A stretch of DNA of 64,000 nucleotides from RI-153 sp963752935 (GTDB lineage Bacteria; Chloroflexota; Anaerolineae; Caldilineales; Caldilineaceae), in NCBI GenBank assembly GCA_963752935.1, contig CAVWAL010000024.1, positions 248,001-312,000 on the forward strand. Reading direction: 5' to 3'. Of this stretch, positions 43,212-52,920 are shown in pieces. A program made the position numbers and the translations under genes. The notes under the pieces were generated by a model. The model saw nothing but the letters and a program-made list of their open reading frames with translations. It had not been told where the DNA came from and ran no database searches. Each line of letters begins with the position of its first letter. Within the stretch, counting starts at the first letter, position 1.

Positions 43212-43997
43212 CTATTCGTCGCGGTGACCAATCCGCGCCAGCGCACCCAAAAAGATGCGTGTGCGTTCATCTTCGGGCGCGTCGAAGAGTTTCTGCGGCG
43301 GCGCCGTTTCGATGATGCGTCCTTCGTCCATGAACATGATGCGGTGGGCGAATTTGCGTGCGAAACCCATCTCGTGAGTCACAGTGAGCATGGTCATGCC
43401 TTCTTCCACCAACTGCTGCATCACACCCAACACTTCACCGATCAACTCAGGATCAAGCGCGGAGGTCGGTTCGTCGAAGAGCATCACTTTGGGCTGCATC
43501 GCCAACGCACGCGCAATCGCCACCCGTTGTTGTTGCCCTCCGGAGAGACGCTTGGGATATTCATCGCGCTTGTGGGCCAGCCCTACTTTTTCGAGAAAGC
43601 GCATTCCGATCTCTGTGGCCTCTTTCTCGCCCATTCCCTTCACCGTCACAGGACCTTCGATCACGTTGCCCAAGGCTGTCATGTGGGGGAAAAGATTGAA
43701 CGACTGAAAGACCATGCCCGTCTGCAAGCGGAGTTTGTGGATCATTTGCCTGCGGTTGGGATGGGGCACGCCTGCTTTGACTTCGATGCCATCGACCTGG
43801 ATCGCGCCGAAATCGGGGGTTTCCAAGAAGTTGATACAGCGCAGGAGCGTGCTTTTGCCCGATCCACTGGGGCCGATGATGCAGATTACCTCCGCCGGCG
43901 CAACCGTAAAAGAGATATCCTTGAGGACGTGGAGGCTGCCGAAATACTTGTTGAGCTCCGCTACGCGGACAATTTCACTGCGAGCACTATCACTCAT
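43212..43997 (-). CDS. Polar amino acid ABC transporter ATPase (GlnQ type)
   Basis: 262 residues from ATG 43997, which overlaps the permease stop by four bases. Walker A GPSGSGKST (~42-50), Q-loop VFQSFNLFPHMTALGNV, signature LSGGQQQRVAIARALA, Walker B VMLFDEPTSALDPE, and H-loop TVTHEMGFARKF are all intact. LGxGLxxxP-type GlnQ features (TGMVFQSFNLFPH) place it with importers of polar amino acids. It is the last gene of a five-gene operon. Confidence 0.95.
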   Translation of the reverse strand: MSDSARSEIVRVAELNKYFGSLHVLKDISFTVAPAEVICIIGPSGSGKSTLLRCINFLETPDFGAIQVDGIEVKAGVPHPNRRQMIHKLRLQTGMVFQSFNLFPHMTALGNVIEGPVTVKGMGEKEATEIGMRFLEKVGLAHKRDEYPKRLSGGQQQRVAIARALAMQPKVMLFDEPTSALDPELIGEVLGVMQQLVEEGMTMLTVTHEMGFARKFAHRIMFMDEGRIIETAPPQKLFDAPEDERTRIFLGALARIGHRDE

Positions 43998-44848
43998 GCG
44001 GATGTACGCTCCCCTCTGGCCAGATATTCCTCGATGCGACCTTGCACGGCGGAAAAGAGTATTGTGATGATCCAGTAAAAGACGGCGGCGACGAGCAGCG
44101 CTTCCAGGCTGCGGAAGTTGGCGCGCCCGACCTTCTGCGCCCGCCACAGGATCTCCCACACGAAGCCCGTCACCGAGATCAAGGAGGTGTCTTTGAGCAT
44201 GGCAATAAACTGGTTGCCGATGGGCGGGATCACGAGTCGCAGCGCCTGCGGCAACACAATGCGCCGCATGATCTGCGGCGGCCGCATGCCGATGGCCAGG
44301 GCTGCTTCACGCTGCCCCAAATCTACCGACTGGATGCCGGCGCGCATGATCTCGGTCATATAAGCGCCGTAGTTGAGTCCCAGGGCCAGCACGCCCGCCG
44401 ATAGACCGGTGAGGCGGATGCCCAATTGCGGCAACGCCAGGAAGAAGAAGATGATCTGCAACAGCAAGGGCGTGCCGCGGATCAGCGAAATGTAAAATGT
44501 GGCCAGCGCGTACGCCGGTGGGTACTTCGAGAGCCGCCCAAGCGCGCCCAACAACGAGAGGATCGTAGCCAGCACAATCGAGAGCACCGACAGCAGGATC
44601 GTGAGCCCAACACCACCGAAAATGAAGTACCAATACTCGCCGATAAAGGTCCAGTCGAGGCGAATGGTGGTAAAACGCAGGTTGCCGATCTGAAGTTGAA
44701 GGCCGCTAAAAGCATACAGAAGAAAGGCAAACAGGATCACGTACGAAATGTTGACGCCCAGGCTAAATTGCCGGCGTCGGCGGCGTTGCAGTAGATGAAT
44801 CTGCTCTGCCTGACTACGGTGACGCTCTTCGGTTGTGGATACGCTCAT
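43994..44848 (-). CDS. Polar amino acid ABC transporter permease
   Basis: 284 residues. The N-terminal ~35 are cytoplasmic and basic, followed by about six helices. The EAA loop is EAALAIGMRPPQIMRRIVLPQALRLVIPPIGNQFI, followed by KDTSLISVTGF. ATFYISLIRGTPLLLQIIFF is the family signature. It lies 33 bases after the amidinohydrolase gene and overlaps the ATPase gene. Confidence 0.93.
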   Translation of the reverse strand: MSVSTTEERHRSQAEQIHLLQRRRRRQFSLGVNISYVILFAFLLYAFSGLQLQIGNLRFTTIRLDWTFIGEYWYFIFGGVGLTILLSVLSIVLATILSLLGALGRLSKYPPAYALATFYISLIRGTPLLLQIIFFFLALPQLGIRLTGLSAGVLALGLNYGAYMTEIMRAGIQSVDLGQREAALAIGMRPPQIMRRIVLPQALRLVIPPIGNQFIAMLKDTSLISVTGFVWEILWRAQKVGRANFRSLEALLVAAVFYWIITILFSAVQGRIEEYLARGERTSA

Positions 44849-44881
44849 CGGGACTCCCCAGGGTGTGAATGAAATTTGCGC

Positions 44882-45796
44882 TTATCGTCGCTCGTCACTC
44901 TTAAATCGTGCCATTGGTCGTGTCAGGCAGGTTGGGCCACCGCCGCCTTTGATACATAGATCCTGGCCGGGAAAGGTGTGGACTTCGACACCGGCGGCCT
45001 CGAGTCTACCTTGGGTAACAGGATTGCCCGCGATCATGATGACTTTGCCGGGGGAGACGGCCAGCACATTGCAGGCAAAAGAATCATACTCTTCGTCGGG
45101 CACTTCGATCAGACGAATGCCGCGGGCGATAAGCCACTGGCGGAAAGGCACGGGCATCAGCCGCGAATAGACCACAGCCAGATCGTGATCCACCGGGCTG
45201 ATGAACGAGAGCAGATGCAGACACTCGTCGGGTCCGTTCCAGTGGGGTAAGGGCACGGGGATCACCTCGTCCACTTCGTCGCCAAGCAACGCACGGAACT
45301 GGCGGATGCCCTCCGCGTTGCTGCGATAGCCTTCGCCAACGGCCACCGTGCGCTCGTCGATCCAGCAGACATCTCCGCCCTCAAGGGTGCCGGGCGACTC
45401 AATCCGCCCCAGGATAGGTACGTTCACGCTGCGCAGGTAGGCGGCGAAAGCCTCGGCCTCGCCCAGGCGCGCCGCCTTGCCCATTGTACATAGGATAGCG
45501 CCACGGTTCGTGATCACAACTGGATCGTGGGTGTAGATTGAATCCAGCCCCACGCCGTCGGCGTGGGGCAGAGTGCCTATCTCCAGGCCGAAACCGTTCA
45601 GGATCCCCACAAACTGCTCATACTCGGCCAGCACTCGCCCGAAATCAGGTCGATCCAGATAGTGGAGCGCTTGCCACTGCGCGTCGACATGCGGCTGATC
45701 CACGTGCGAATGGCGCGGATGTTTGACGATCACATAGGTCATCTCTTCGATCATCGACTGCGATCCAATCTGCCGGTTGGTTCTTTCTTGCATCAT
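44882..45796 (-). CDS. Amidinohydrolase/DDAH-like hydrolase of the guanidine-modifying superfamily
   Basis: 304 residues. The superfamily pattern is clear: YTHDPVVITNRGAIL, LEGGDVCWI (substrate Glu/Asp), GEGYRSNAEGIRQF, CLHLLSFISPVDHDLAVVY (catalytic His), and a late nucleophile Cys in GGGGPTCLTRP. This matches dimethylarginine dimethylaminohydrolase and related arginine-deiminase-fold enzymes, which hydrolyse a guanidinium to citrulline and amine or ammonia. Its ATG overlaps the M20 peptidase stop (ATGA). Transport genes flank it, so methylated arginine, arginine or another guanidino compound is the likely import substrate, as an inference. A start at residue 15 (MIEEMTYV) is possible. Confidence 0.8.
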   Translation of the reverse strand: MMQERTNRQIGSQSMIEEMTYVIVKHPRHSHVDQPHVDAQWQALHYLDRPDFGRVLAEYEQFVGILNGFGLEIGTLPHADGVGLDSIYTHDPVVITNRGAILCTMGKAARLGEAEAFAAYLRSVNVPILGRIESPGTLEGGDVCWIDERTVAVGEGYRSNAEGIRQFRALLGDEVDEVIPVPLPHWNGPDECLHLLSFISPVDHDLAVVYSRLMPVPFRQWLIARGIRLIEVPDEEYDSFACNVLAVSPGKVIMIAGNPVTQGRLEAAGVEVHTFPGQDLCIKGGGGPTCLTRPMARFKSDERR

Positions 45797-47106
45797 TTCA
45801 CCGTCCCTTTATCGTGGATACTTCCCCCACACCAATCAACTATCGTCAGCGCCACCGTCTTCGCTACGGCCACGACTTCGGCGATCTCGACAAATTCGTC
45901 CACGGCGTGCGCCAGTCGCACATCACCGGGACCGTAATGCAGGGCGGGCATGTGGCCGTCGTTGATGAAGAGACGCATGTCCGACCCGAAGGGGACCCCG
46001 GTAATCAGCGCATCTGTGCCGTGGATCTGCCGGTGCTGTCGCGACAATGCGTGGATCAGCGGGTGATCGACAGGGGTCTCGGCGGAGGCGAACTGTCCCT
46101 CGAACCATTCTAGCCTGGGTGGGTGGGCCGTCAGCCACGGATCGGCGTCGCATACCGATTGGATGGCCTCGGCGAGCAGGCGGCGGGCATCTTCGGGCGA
46201 TTCGCCGGGGAAGACGCCGCAACGTCCTTCGGCGATTACCGTCTCGGCCACTGTGGAATGCCATTCTCCGCCGCGCACAGTGCCGATGCTGATAGGGGCC
46301 ACGTTGGCCGGATCGGCGAACGCGGAGTTGTGGTAACGAGCATGACGTTCACGATCCAGCCGTTCGATGGCGTTGTAGATGGTGAGGAATTTTGCAATTG
46401 CGCTGATGCCTTCGATCTTCATGGCCGCGTGGGCTGCTTTGCCGCGTACGGTCAGGCGGAAGGTCAGCGCGCCGGACTGCAGCGGACAGATCTGCTGTTG
46501 TGTGGGTTCGAGGACGATGACGGCGTCGGCGCAGTAACCCTTGACGATGGTAGTCAACGTGCCCACGCCACCTGATTCCTCGCCGATGACACTCTGCAGC
46601 AAGATGTCATGCGCCGGATGGTAGCCAATCCGGCGCAGGGCGGCCAGGGCAAAGATCCCGGCCGTGAGACCGGCCTTCATGTCGCACGATCCGCGCCCGT
46701 GGAGTTTGCCGCCTTCGACGGCGCCGCTCCACGGCGACAGGCGCCACAGCGACTCATCGCCCGCCGAGACCACGTCCACATGGCCGTTGAGGATCAGCGA
46801 TCCCTGCCCGCCGCGCTGATTGCCGTCTGCTGCCCAACGCCCCACCACGTTGATGCGCTGATCCGGCGAGAAGCCGTCGTCGCCGAAGGATGGATGATCG
46901 GCCAGATCGGCAAAGTGCGTGGGAACGGTGTCAACCGCCAGATCGAGTTCGTGTAGTTTTTCGGCTATCAACGCTTGAACCGCGTGTTCCGCGTTGGGGA
47001 GGCTGGGCGTTTGGACCAGACGTTGCAGAAAAGCGGTCAGTGTGGGCAACAAATCATCAACGGCGGTGGCTATCTGCGTAGCCAACGCCTGGTCAGAGCT
47101 GAGCAT
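45793..47106 (-). CDS. M20 family metallopeptidase / N-acyl amino acid deacylase (ArgE/DapE type)
   Basis: 437 residues with both dizinc motifs: GHVDVVSAGDES (first His and Asp), GRGSCDMKAGLTAGIFA (bridging Asp), GEESGGVGTLT (catalytic and ligand Glu), VLEPTQQQI, and the late His in MPALHYGPGDVRLAHAVDEFV. The dimerisation domain lies in the middle (QSGALTFRLTVRGKAAHAAM). It is related to acetylornithine deacetylase. Its neighbours suggest that it frees an N-acylated basic amino acid before or after import. Confidence 0.9.
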   Translation of the reverse strand: MLSSDQALATQIATAVDDLLPTLTAFLQRLVQTPSLPNAEHAVQALIAEKLHELDLAVDTVPTHFADLADHPSFGDDGFSPDQRINVVGRWAADGNQRGGQGSLILNGHVDVVSAGDESLWRLSPWSGAVEGGKLHGRGSCDMKAGLTAGIFALAALRRIGYHPAHDILLQSVIGEESGGVGTLTTIVKGYCADAVIVLEPTQQQICPLQSGALTFRLTVRGKAAHAAMKIEGISAIAKFLTIYNAIERLDRERHARYHNSAFADPANVAPISIGTVRGGEWHSTVAETVIAEGRCGVFPGESPEDARRLLAEAIQSVCDADPWLTAHPPRLEWFEGQFASAETPVDHPLIHALSRQHRQIHGTDALITGVPFGSDMRLFINDGHMPALHYGPGDVRLAHAVDEFVEIAEVVAVAKTVALTIVDWCGGSIHDKGTVK

Positions 47107-47156
47107 GGATTGTCCGTTCCAGGGAAGGAAGAGATGAACGTTTCGAGTAAGGACGA

Positions 47157-47202
47157 AATGCGTAACCCACTAACAGCTAGACGAGTTAGTGGGTTACGCA
47201 TT
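47157..47202. repeat. Perfect 18-bp hairpin
   Basis: AATGCGTAACCCACTAAC (47157-47174) pairs fully with 47185-47202 across a 10-base loop. It lies between the binding-protein gene and the peptidase gene and may reduce read-through. Confidence 0.7.
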
Positions 47203-47216
47203 CTGCACCAGACCTC

Positions 47217-47296
47217 TGCGGCGCAAATACCACGGCGGAAATATGGCTTCTGTACCACTGGTAGAGAGCGTCAACATACTTCCGCCGGGATTTACT
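47217..47296 (+). repeat. Dispersed palindromic repeat, copy B
   Basis: Full ~80-base copy: TACCACGGCGGAAATATGG, TACCACTGGTA as near-symmetric centre, and CTTCCGCCGGGATTTAC at the right. The element is itself an imperfect palindrome around that centre. A second hairpin (CTGACGA/TCGTCAG) follows directly. Confidence 0.75.
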
Positions 47297-47341
47297 GGCT
47301 GACGAATCCACTCGTCAGATCAGAGCACGAAATCCTTCTGA

Positions 47342-48250
47342 CTATTGTGCTATCGGATCTTGAGTCAGATCTTCGTTGAACCACTGCATCGACAGCTCGG
47401 TGAGCGTGCCGTCGTCATGCATTTCCTGGATGATCTCGCCGACACGTTCTTTGAGCGAGGTGATGTCTTTGGTAGAGGCTTCATCAAAGGCCGCAGCCAG
47501 GTTTTCAGAGTAGACCGGGCCGTCGACCTTGACGATGTCCACGCCTTCACGGATGGCGGCGTCCACCACTGTGCTCGAGGTAAGGAAGGCGGCGAACTCG
47601 TTGCGGCCGGCCTGGATCTGCTGGGCGCACTCGTTGTCGGTCTGCAACGGGATCACGGAAACGTCGGTGGGTGGCTCGTGGTAGTAGCTACTCTCGGGCA
47701 GGCCCAGTCCTTCGAGATCGCCGTTTAACCAGGTTTCGTAGGTGGTGGAAACGCCCACACAGATCGTCTGCCCGTTCAACTGATCCAGTTCGGTGATGCC
47801 AGATGCCGTGGTGGCGGCAAACTGGGCCGGGGTGTAGTAGTAGGCGGGCGACGCAAAATCGAGGACTTCGTCGCGGCCTGTGGTGACGGCCATCGACCCA
47901 ACGCTCATATCCCACTGTCCGCCCCAGTTGCCGGCGGTGATCAGATCCCAATCGGGGGTGACAAATTCCACTTCGACGCCCAGGCGGCTGGCGATCTCGC
48001 GGGCCACGTCCACATCAAAACCGACGAACTCGCCATCCGAATTGAGGAACGACTGCGGCTCGTAGTTGGGATCGGTGGAGATCCGGATCGAGCCGCGGTC
48101 CATAATGTCGGCGAGCAGATCATCCGCAGGGGCGGCAGTGTCACCACCGTCGGCGGTATCGGCGGGTGTCGCCGGTGGCGCTACCTGCACGCATGCTGCC
48201 AAGGAGATAACCAAAACAAGCAAAGCCAGAATACGGAACAGACCTTTCAT
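47342..48250 (-). CDS. Polar amino acid ABC transporter binding lipoprotein
   Basis: 302 residues. The lipoprotein signal ends VISLAAC (Cys20), followed by an Ala/Thr/Asp linker, then a single family-3 binding domain (GSIRISTDPNYEPQSF, DGEFVGFDVDVAREIASRLGVEVEFV, AGNWGGQWDMSVGSMAVTTGRDEVLDF). It is the first gene of the operon, upstream of the deacylase, amidinohydrolase, permease and ATPase. The ligand is unknown. Confidence 0.92.
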   Translation of the reverse strand: MKGLFRILALLVLVISLAACVQVAPPATPADTADGGDTAAPADDLLADIMDRGSIRISTDPNYEPQSFLNSDGEFVGFDVDVAREIASRLGVEVEFVTPDWDLITAGNWGGQWDMSVGSMAVTTGRDEVLDFASPAYYYTPAQFAATTASGITELDQLNGQTICVGVSTTYETWLNGDLEGLGLPESSYYHEPPTDVSVIPLQTDNECAQQIQAGRNEFAAFLTSSTVVDAAIREGVDIVKVDGPVYSENLAAAFDEASTKDITSLKERVGEIIQEMHDDGTLTELSMQWFNEDLTQDPIAQ

Positions 48251-48444
48251 GTGCGACTCCTATGTAATTGATGGATTGATACAAACACTGAGGGCTATTA
48301 CTGAGAAGTAAACGACCACAACACGACGGCCGTCCTTGAGCGGAGAAAGCTCTCAGCGATGCTCCTGCGGCAGGGGGCGGACAGGAGCATCCCTTAACTC
48401 GTTGCTAATAATAGGTCGTTTTGAGACGAGGATCAAATTAAGAA

Positions 48445-48490
48445 ACGAATAGGCGAGAATTGGCGGGATTGCCAATCCTCGCCTATTCGT
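48445..48490 (-). terminator. Intrinsic terminator after beta-galactosidase
   Basis: ACGAATAGGCGAG and ATTGGC on one arm pair with GCCAAT and CTCGCCTATTCGT on the other, with one mismatch. On the minus strand the hairpin is followed by TTCTTAATTT. It starts nine bases after the lacZ stop. Confidence 0.75.
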
Positions 48491-48498
48491 TCGTTCTG

Positions 48499-51400
48499 CT
48501 AACGCGCCTGTTTGACCAACGTCTGCCCCGCCTTGACCGGGCGTAGCCGGATCTGGAAACGGACTTCTTCGGGCAAGAGCTGATAGTGCGGCAGCACACC
48601 AGGACCACAACTGCCGTTGCCCAGGCCTCCCTGGGCGTAGTCGATGTTGAAGAAGACTTCGTCGTGCTGCGGCACTTCGTAGGTATGGCGGGCGGCGTCG
48701 AGTTCTTTGTCGGTGCAGTGACGGGCGCTGATATCGAAGGTTGCCTCTTCACCCTCAGCATCCATACGGGTGACAATGAAGCCGTGGCCGTCGGCGTCGG
48801 TGAGCGCAGCCCAGCGTACGTCGCTCTTGTTGCCGCTCTCCTGGGGCAGGATGTAGGGGAAGAGTTGATCCGCCACCGATCCCTGATAAACGCCTACCGG
48901 CGCGCTCTGCTTGCGGTCGGCGTAGCTTTCGTGCGGGCCGCGTCCGTACCAATGCAGCCTGTCATAACCGGCCGGTGCGGTGAGTGTCAGCCCAATGCGC
49001 GGCAGGAAGGCCGGCTGATCTCCGCCGGGGATAATGTGTGTGTCGATCAGAATATCGCCGTTGCCCATCACCGTGTACAGGTACTCGGTTTCGTAGCGGG
49101 CCGCGCTCTTGGGGCCACTCGACGCCTGTAATTCCGCCTGCGACTTGTTCATGTTGTGGCGGATCTGCTCTTTGACGTCGTGGGGCAGCTCGCTGAGCGG
49201 CCCTTGTGCCATCTCGTGGACAAGCTTGAGCAGATCGGGGATGCGCTCGCGATCCGCCAGGGCCGTGACCAGCGCCTGCGCCCGTTCCTGCTGATTGCTC
49301 CCGGCCAGATCGACATAGTTGAGTCCTAGTCGATGACTGACTGCCTGAAGCGACGGTTCATCGAGCAGGTGACCGAGCAGACCGGCCAACTGTCCTTGCA
49401 TTTCCTGCCAGCGCTGTGCGGCCACGGCGTTGACGTCGATGGCGGCGGTGCTGACGGTGCGCACACGGAACTGAACCTTGCCCGCTTCCACTTGTACGGC
49501 ATCGACACCGTCTACGTGTTCTTCAAGCTGATCCAGGCCGACTTCGCGCCAGCGGATGGCGGCCTTCTGCTCGCCCCACGTGTTGAGATCGTTGTCGGTG
49601 GGTGCGCGCCAGATGTTCAAGCGCGGCCCGGACTGGATCAGCTCTTTGCCATCCAGCACAAGAGAAGCAATGGTGCCCGACTCTTCGTCAAAGGCCAGTT
49701 CAAAGCCGTCACCGGCGACTTTCCACTGAGGCCCGGCGGCGGTGAGTGTGAGTGGGGCCAGGCTTTGAGACGGCGATGCGGGTGCCTGGGCATGCGTCAC
49801 AGGCAGGGCGAATTGGGCGAAGGCGACTTCATGGCCGGCGGGCGCCCAGCGCGTTGCATCGGCGAGTTTGAAGTGGAGGTTGAACCACAGCTCCGATCCG
49901 GCCGTCACCACGGCAGATGCCAGGGCGCGCACCTCGGGAATGGTGATCTGAGCCGACTGCCCCGGATCCAATGGGGGCAACGCCAGATCTCCTGAGGCGA
50001 CAACTCCACCGTTCGCCGTCACCTCCCAGGATGCGGCCAGGTGGCTCAGGTCTGAAAAGAAGGCGCGATTGCTGAGTGAGAGCGTGCCCGCTGCCAGGTC
50101 GACGGCTTCGGCGCGCACGGGTTCGAGCACCTTCTTGTATTCGAGCAGGGCCGGGTGCGGGGTGCGGTCGGCGTTGATCAGACCGTTGGCGCAGAAGTTG
50201 TAATCGGTGGGCGAGTCGCCGAAGTCGCCGCCATAGGCATACCAGACGCGGCCATTCTCTGTGACGCGGCGCAGACCTTGATCCACCCAATCCCAGATGA
50301 AGCCGCCCTGGACGCGTGGGAAATCGTCGACCACCTGCCAGTACTCCTGCAGGTTGCCGGTGCTATTGCCCATGCTGTGCGCGTATTCGCACATGATGAC
50401 GGGCCGGGTCTCGCCGGGGACCTGGGCCATGTCGATGATCTTCTGCACGGGTGGGTACATGGGGCCGAGGATGTCGATGCAAGGATGATCCTCGGCCGGG
50501 TGGTAGTGGACGGGCCGGGTGGGGTCATTTCGGTGGCACCAATCGGCGCAAACTTCGTGGTTCGGCCCGAAGCCCGATTCGTTGCCCAGCGACCACGAGA
50601 TCACACAGGGGTGATTCTTGTCGCGCTCGACCATGCGGCTGACGCGTTCGAGGAAGGCCATCTCCCACTCGGGGTCTTTGGTCAGCTTGTCCCACACGCC
50701 ATGCGATTCGATGTTGGCTTCGTCCATGACGTAGAGGCCATACTCGTCGCACAGTTCATACCAGCGTGGCTGATTGGGGTAGTGAGATGTGCGCACGGCG
50801 TTGACGTTGTGGCGCTTCATGATCGTGATGTCCTCGATCATAGAGGCTTCGCTGACGGTGTGGCCGGTGATCGGGTCATGTTCGTGGCGGTTGACGCCGC
50901 CGATGCGGATGCGCCGACCGTTGACCTTGAGCTGGCCGTCGCTGATCTCCACTTTGCGGAAGCCGACTTTGCAGCTCTGCACTTCGAGCACCGCTCCCCG
51001 CCTCATCGCGCAGGGTGAGGAGCAACGTATAGAGGTTCGGGTGCTCGGCGCTCCATTTGGCGGGGTTCGAGACCGCGGTCGACACTTCGAGCATGTGCTC
51101 GATATCGTCGAAGAGATTGGCCGACGCCTTGACCGGTTCGCCCACAGGCTGCCCGTGCGGATCCAGTAAGTCTACTTGCAGATGGGCCTGGGCGACCTGA
51201 TGCTGGTAATTTCGGATCTTGGTGCGCACAATGAGCGTGGCATCGGCATAGTCTGCGTCCAACTCGGTGCGCACCCAGAAATCGCGCACGTGGACCTGGG
51301 GTGCGCTCCATAAATAAACGTCGCGATAAATGCCGCTCAGCCGCCAGAAGTCTTGATCCTCGACGTAGCTGCCGTTGCTCCAGCGGAAGACGCGTACGGC

Positions 51401-51970
51401 CAGCGTGTTTTCGCCGGGCTGCACAAAGTTGGTAATGTCGAATTCGGCGGGCAGACGGCTGTCTTCGCTGTAGCCCACCATCTTCCCGTTGATCCACAGG
51501 TAAAAGGCAGAATCGACGCCGTCGAAGGTGAGGAAGAGGCGGCGACCATCCCATGCTGTGGGGACGGTGAAGATATGCCGGTAAGAGCCGGTGGGGTTGT
51601 CGTCTTCGGGCACGCCGGGCAGCCGGTCGATGGGGAAGGGGTACTGGACGTTGGTGTACATGGGCACGTCATATTTGGCGATGCCGCGCTGGATGTCGGG
51701 GCCTGCCAGTTCCCAGTTCGACGGCACCGGGATCGTGTCCCAGGTGGAGACGTCGAAGGCGGGATCCTCGAAGCCTTGAATGGCAACAGACGGATTGGCG
51801 TCCCAGTGGAAGCGCCAGTCGCCGTTGAGTGAGAGCCGGAAGGGCGACGCCGAACGGTCACCGCGGATGGCCTGTGCGGCGTCGGCGTAGGGGATGGATG
51901 TGGCGTGGGCGGCTTCTTTATTGCGCCCAACCACCTGGGGATTTTCCCAGTCGTTGCGTCGTTGTGTCAT
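48499..51970 (-). CDS. lacZ: GH2 beta-galactosidase (LacZ), frameshifted, with an extra helical domain
   Basis: The coding region starts at ATG 51970 (MTQRRNDWENPQVVG, GGAG upstream). The N-terminal part has SLNGDWRFHWDANPS, PVPSNWEL and VFRWSNGSYVEDQDFWRLSGIYRDVYL. The C-terminal part has the TIM barrel with acid/base Glu in SWSLGNESGFG and nucleophile Glu in IMCEYAHSMGN, and the small-domain motif HWYGRGPHESYADR. The halves are in different frames; deleting one C of CCCC at 50996-50999 (plus strand) gives LRDEAGAVLEVQSCKVGFRKVE, a perfect join of ~1156 residues. That is longer than E. coli LacZ, because about 105 helical residues (49105-49428) are inserted in the C-terminal domain. The gene has its own promoter and terminator. 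Confidence 0.88.
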
Positions 51971-52034
51971 CTTTGACCACTCCAGTATGGGTGAGACGGC
52001 AGAGCTAACAGTTAAAAAACACCAAACTGCCTTT

Positions 52035-52063
52035 ATCTTACGCCCATCTACTCTGATTGGCAA
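52035..52063 (-). promoter_or_regulatory. Candidate promoter of lacZ
   Basis: On the minus strand: TTGCCA (52063-52058), 17-base spacer, TAAGAT (52040-52035), leaving a leader of about 58 bases. Confidence 0.55.
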
Positions 52064-52133
52064 TTGGATAGAGAAACTCGTGATTCGCAGATGGCGTGAG
52101 CGTGGGCATGTAACAATTGACATTGTATCCAAA

Positions 52134-52162
52134 TTGAGTTGCATCCGCGGCTACGTTATAAT
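52134..52162 (+). promoter_or_regulatory. Candidate promoter of the SET-domain gene
   Basis: TTGAGT (52134-52139), 17-base spacer, TATAAT (52157-52162). The long leader contains a perfect palindrome GTAGAATTTTCTAC (52236-52249), a possible operator. The region 51971-52382 otherwise holds no gene. Confidence 0.55.
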
Positions 52163-52382
52163 AATCTCTGTTGTCCAGAATCGTTTCTTCACCTGGCGGG
52201 TAGTCAGGCTCACAGGAGCAATTAACAACTGTATAGTAGAATTTTCTACGACGACGACATCGTCAAGGTACTTGCACCTTGGACGGTGTCTTTTCTTTTG
52301 GCTATGTTTTGGGCAACACTGTCATTTGACCATTCACGACCTGGTCGAACGGTGGTCTATCCTCAGTTTTGAAAGGACGCAA

Positions 52383-52901
52383 ATGAACCTAGCCTGTCTG
52401 CCTTGTTCTCGGAAGTCAAGCAAGCTGGAAGGTCACGCTCGCGAGGACGGTGAGCGCGGTCTTTTTGCACGACAACCTATCTCTACAGGAGAGTTGTTGG
52501 CCGTCTTTGGCGGTAAGCCGGTAACCTACGACGAACTCGTCCAAGTTCCCTATGAGATCCGGCGTCTTTCGATTCAGGTGGCTGAGGACTATTATCTACT
52601 CTCGGTCAACGACAGTGAAGCGGATTGGATAAACCATTCTTGCATGCCGAATGCCGGGCTAAATGGACAGATCGTGCTGGTTGCACTGCGTGATATCCAG
52701 CCTGGGGAAGAGATCACCTTTGACTATGCCATGAGCGACGGCACGGCTTATGATGAGTTTGACTGTATGTGTGGCTCGCCGGACTGCCGCGGTTACGTCA
52801 GCGGCAGCGATTGGGCGTTGCCCGAACTGCAGCGACGGTATAAAGGCCATTTCTCGCCCTATTTGCAGACGAGGATTGACCATTTGCACGTAAGAGATTA
52901 A
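52383..52901 (+). CDS. SET-domain lysine methyltransferase
   Basis: 172 residues from ATG 52383, with AAAGGA upstream; a longer in-frame frame upstream has no coding character. SET motifs in order: GERGLFARQPISTGELLAVFGG, the pseudoknot pair WINHSCMPNAGL and EEITFDYAM, and a post-SET-like cluster CMCGSPDCRGYV. Such domains transfer methyl from SAM to lysine side chains. The gene is followed 19 bases later by an M20 peptidase, so co-transcription is likely. SET domains are scattered in bacteria and often acquired from eukaryotes or other bacteria. Confidence 0.9.
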   Translation: MNLACLPCSRKSSKLEGHAREDGERGLFARQPISTGELLAVFGGKPVTYDELVQVPYEIRRLSIQVAEDYYLLSVNDSEADWINHSCMPNAGLNGQIVLVALRDIQPGEEITFDYAMSDGTAYDEFDCMCGSPDCRGYVSGSDWALPELQRRYKGHFSPYLQTRIDHLHVRD

Positions 52902-52920
52902 TCGTTGAAAAGGATCAGAC

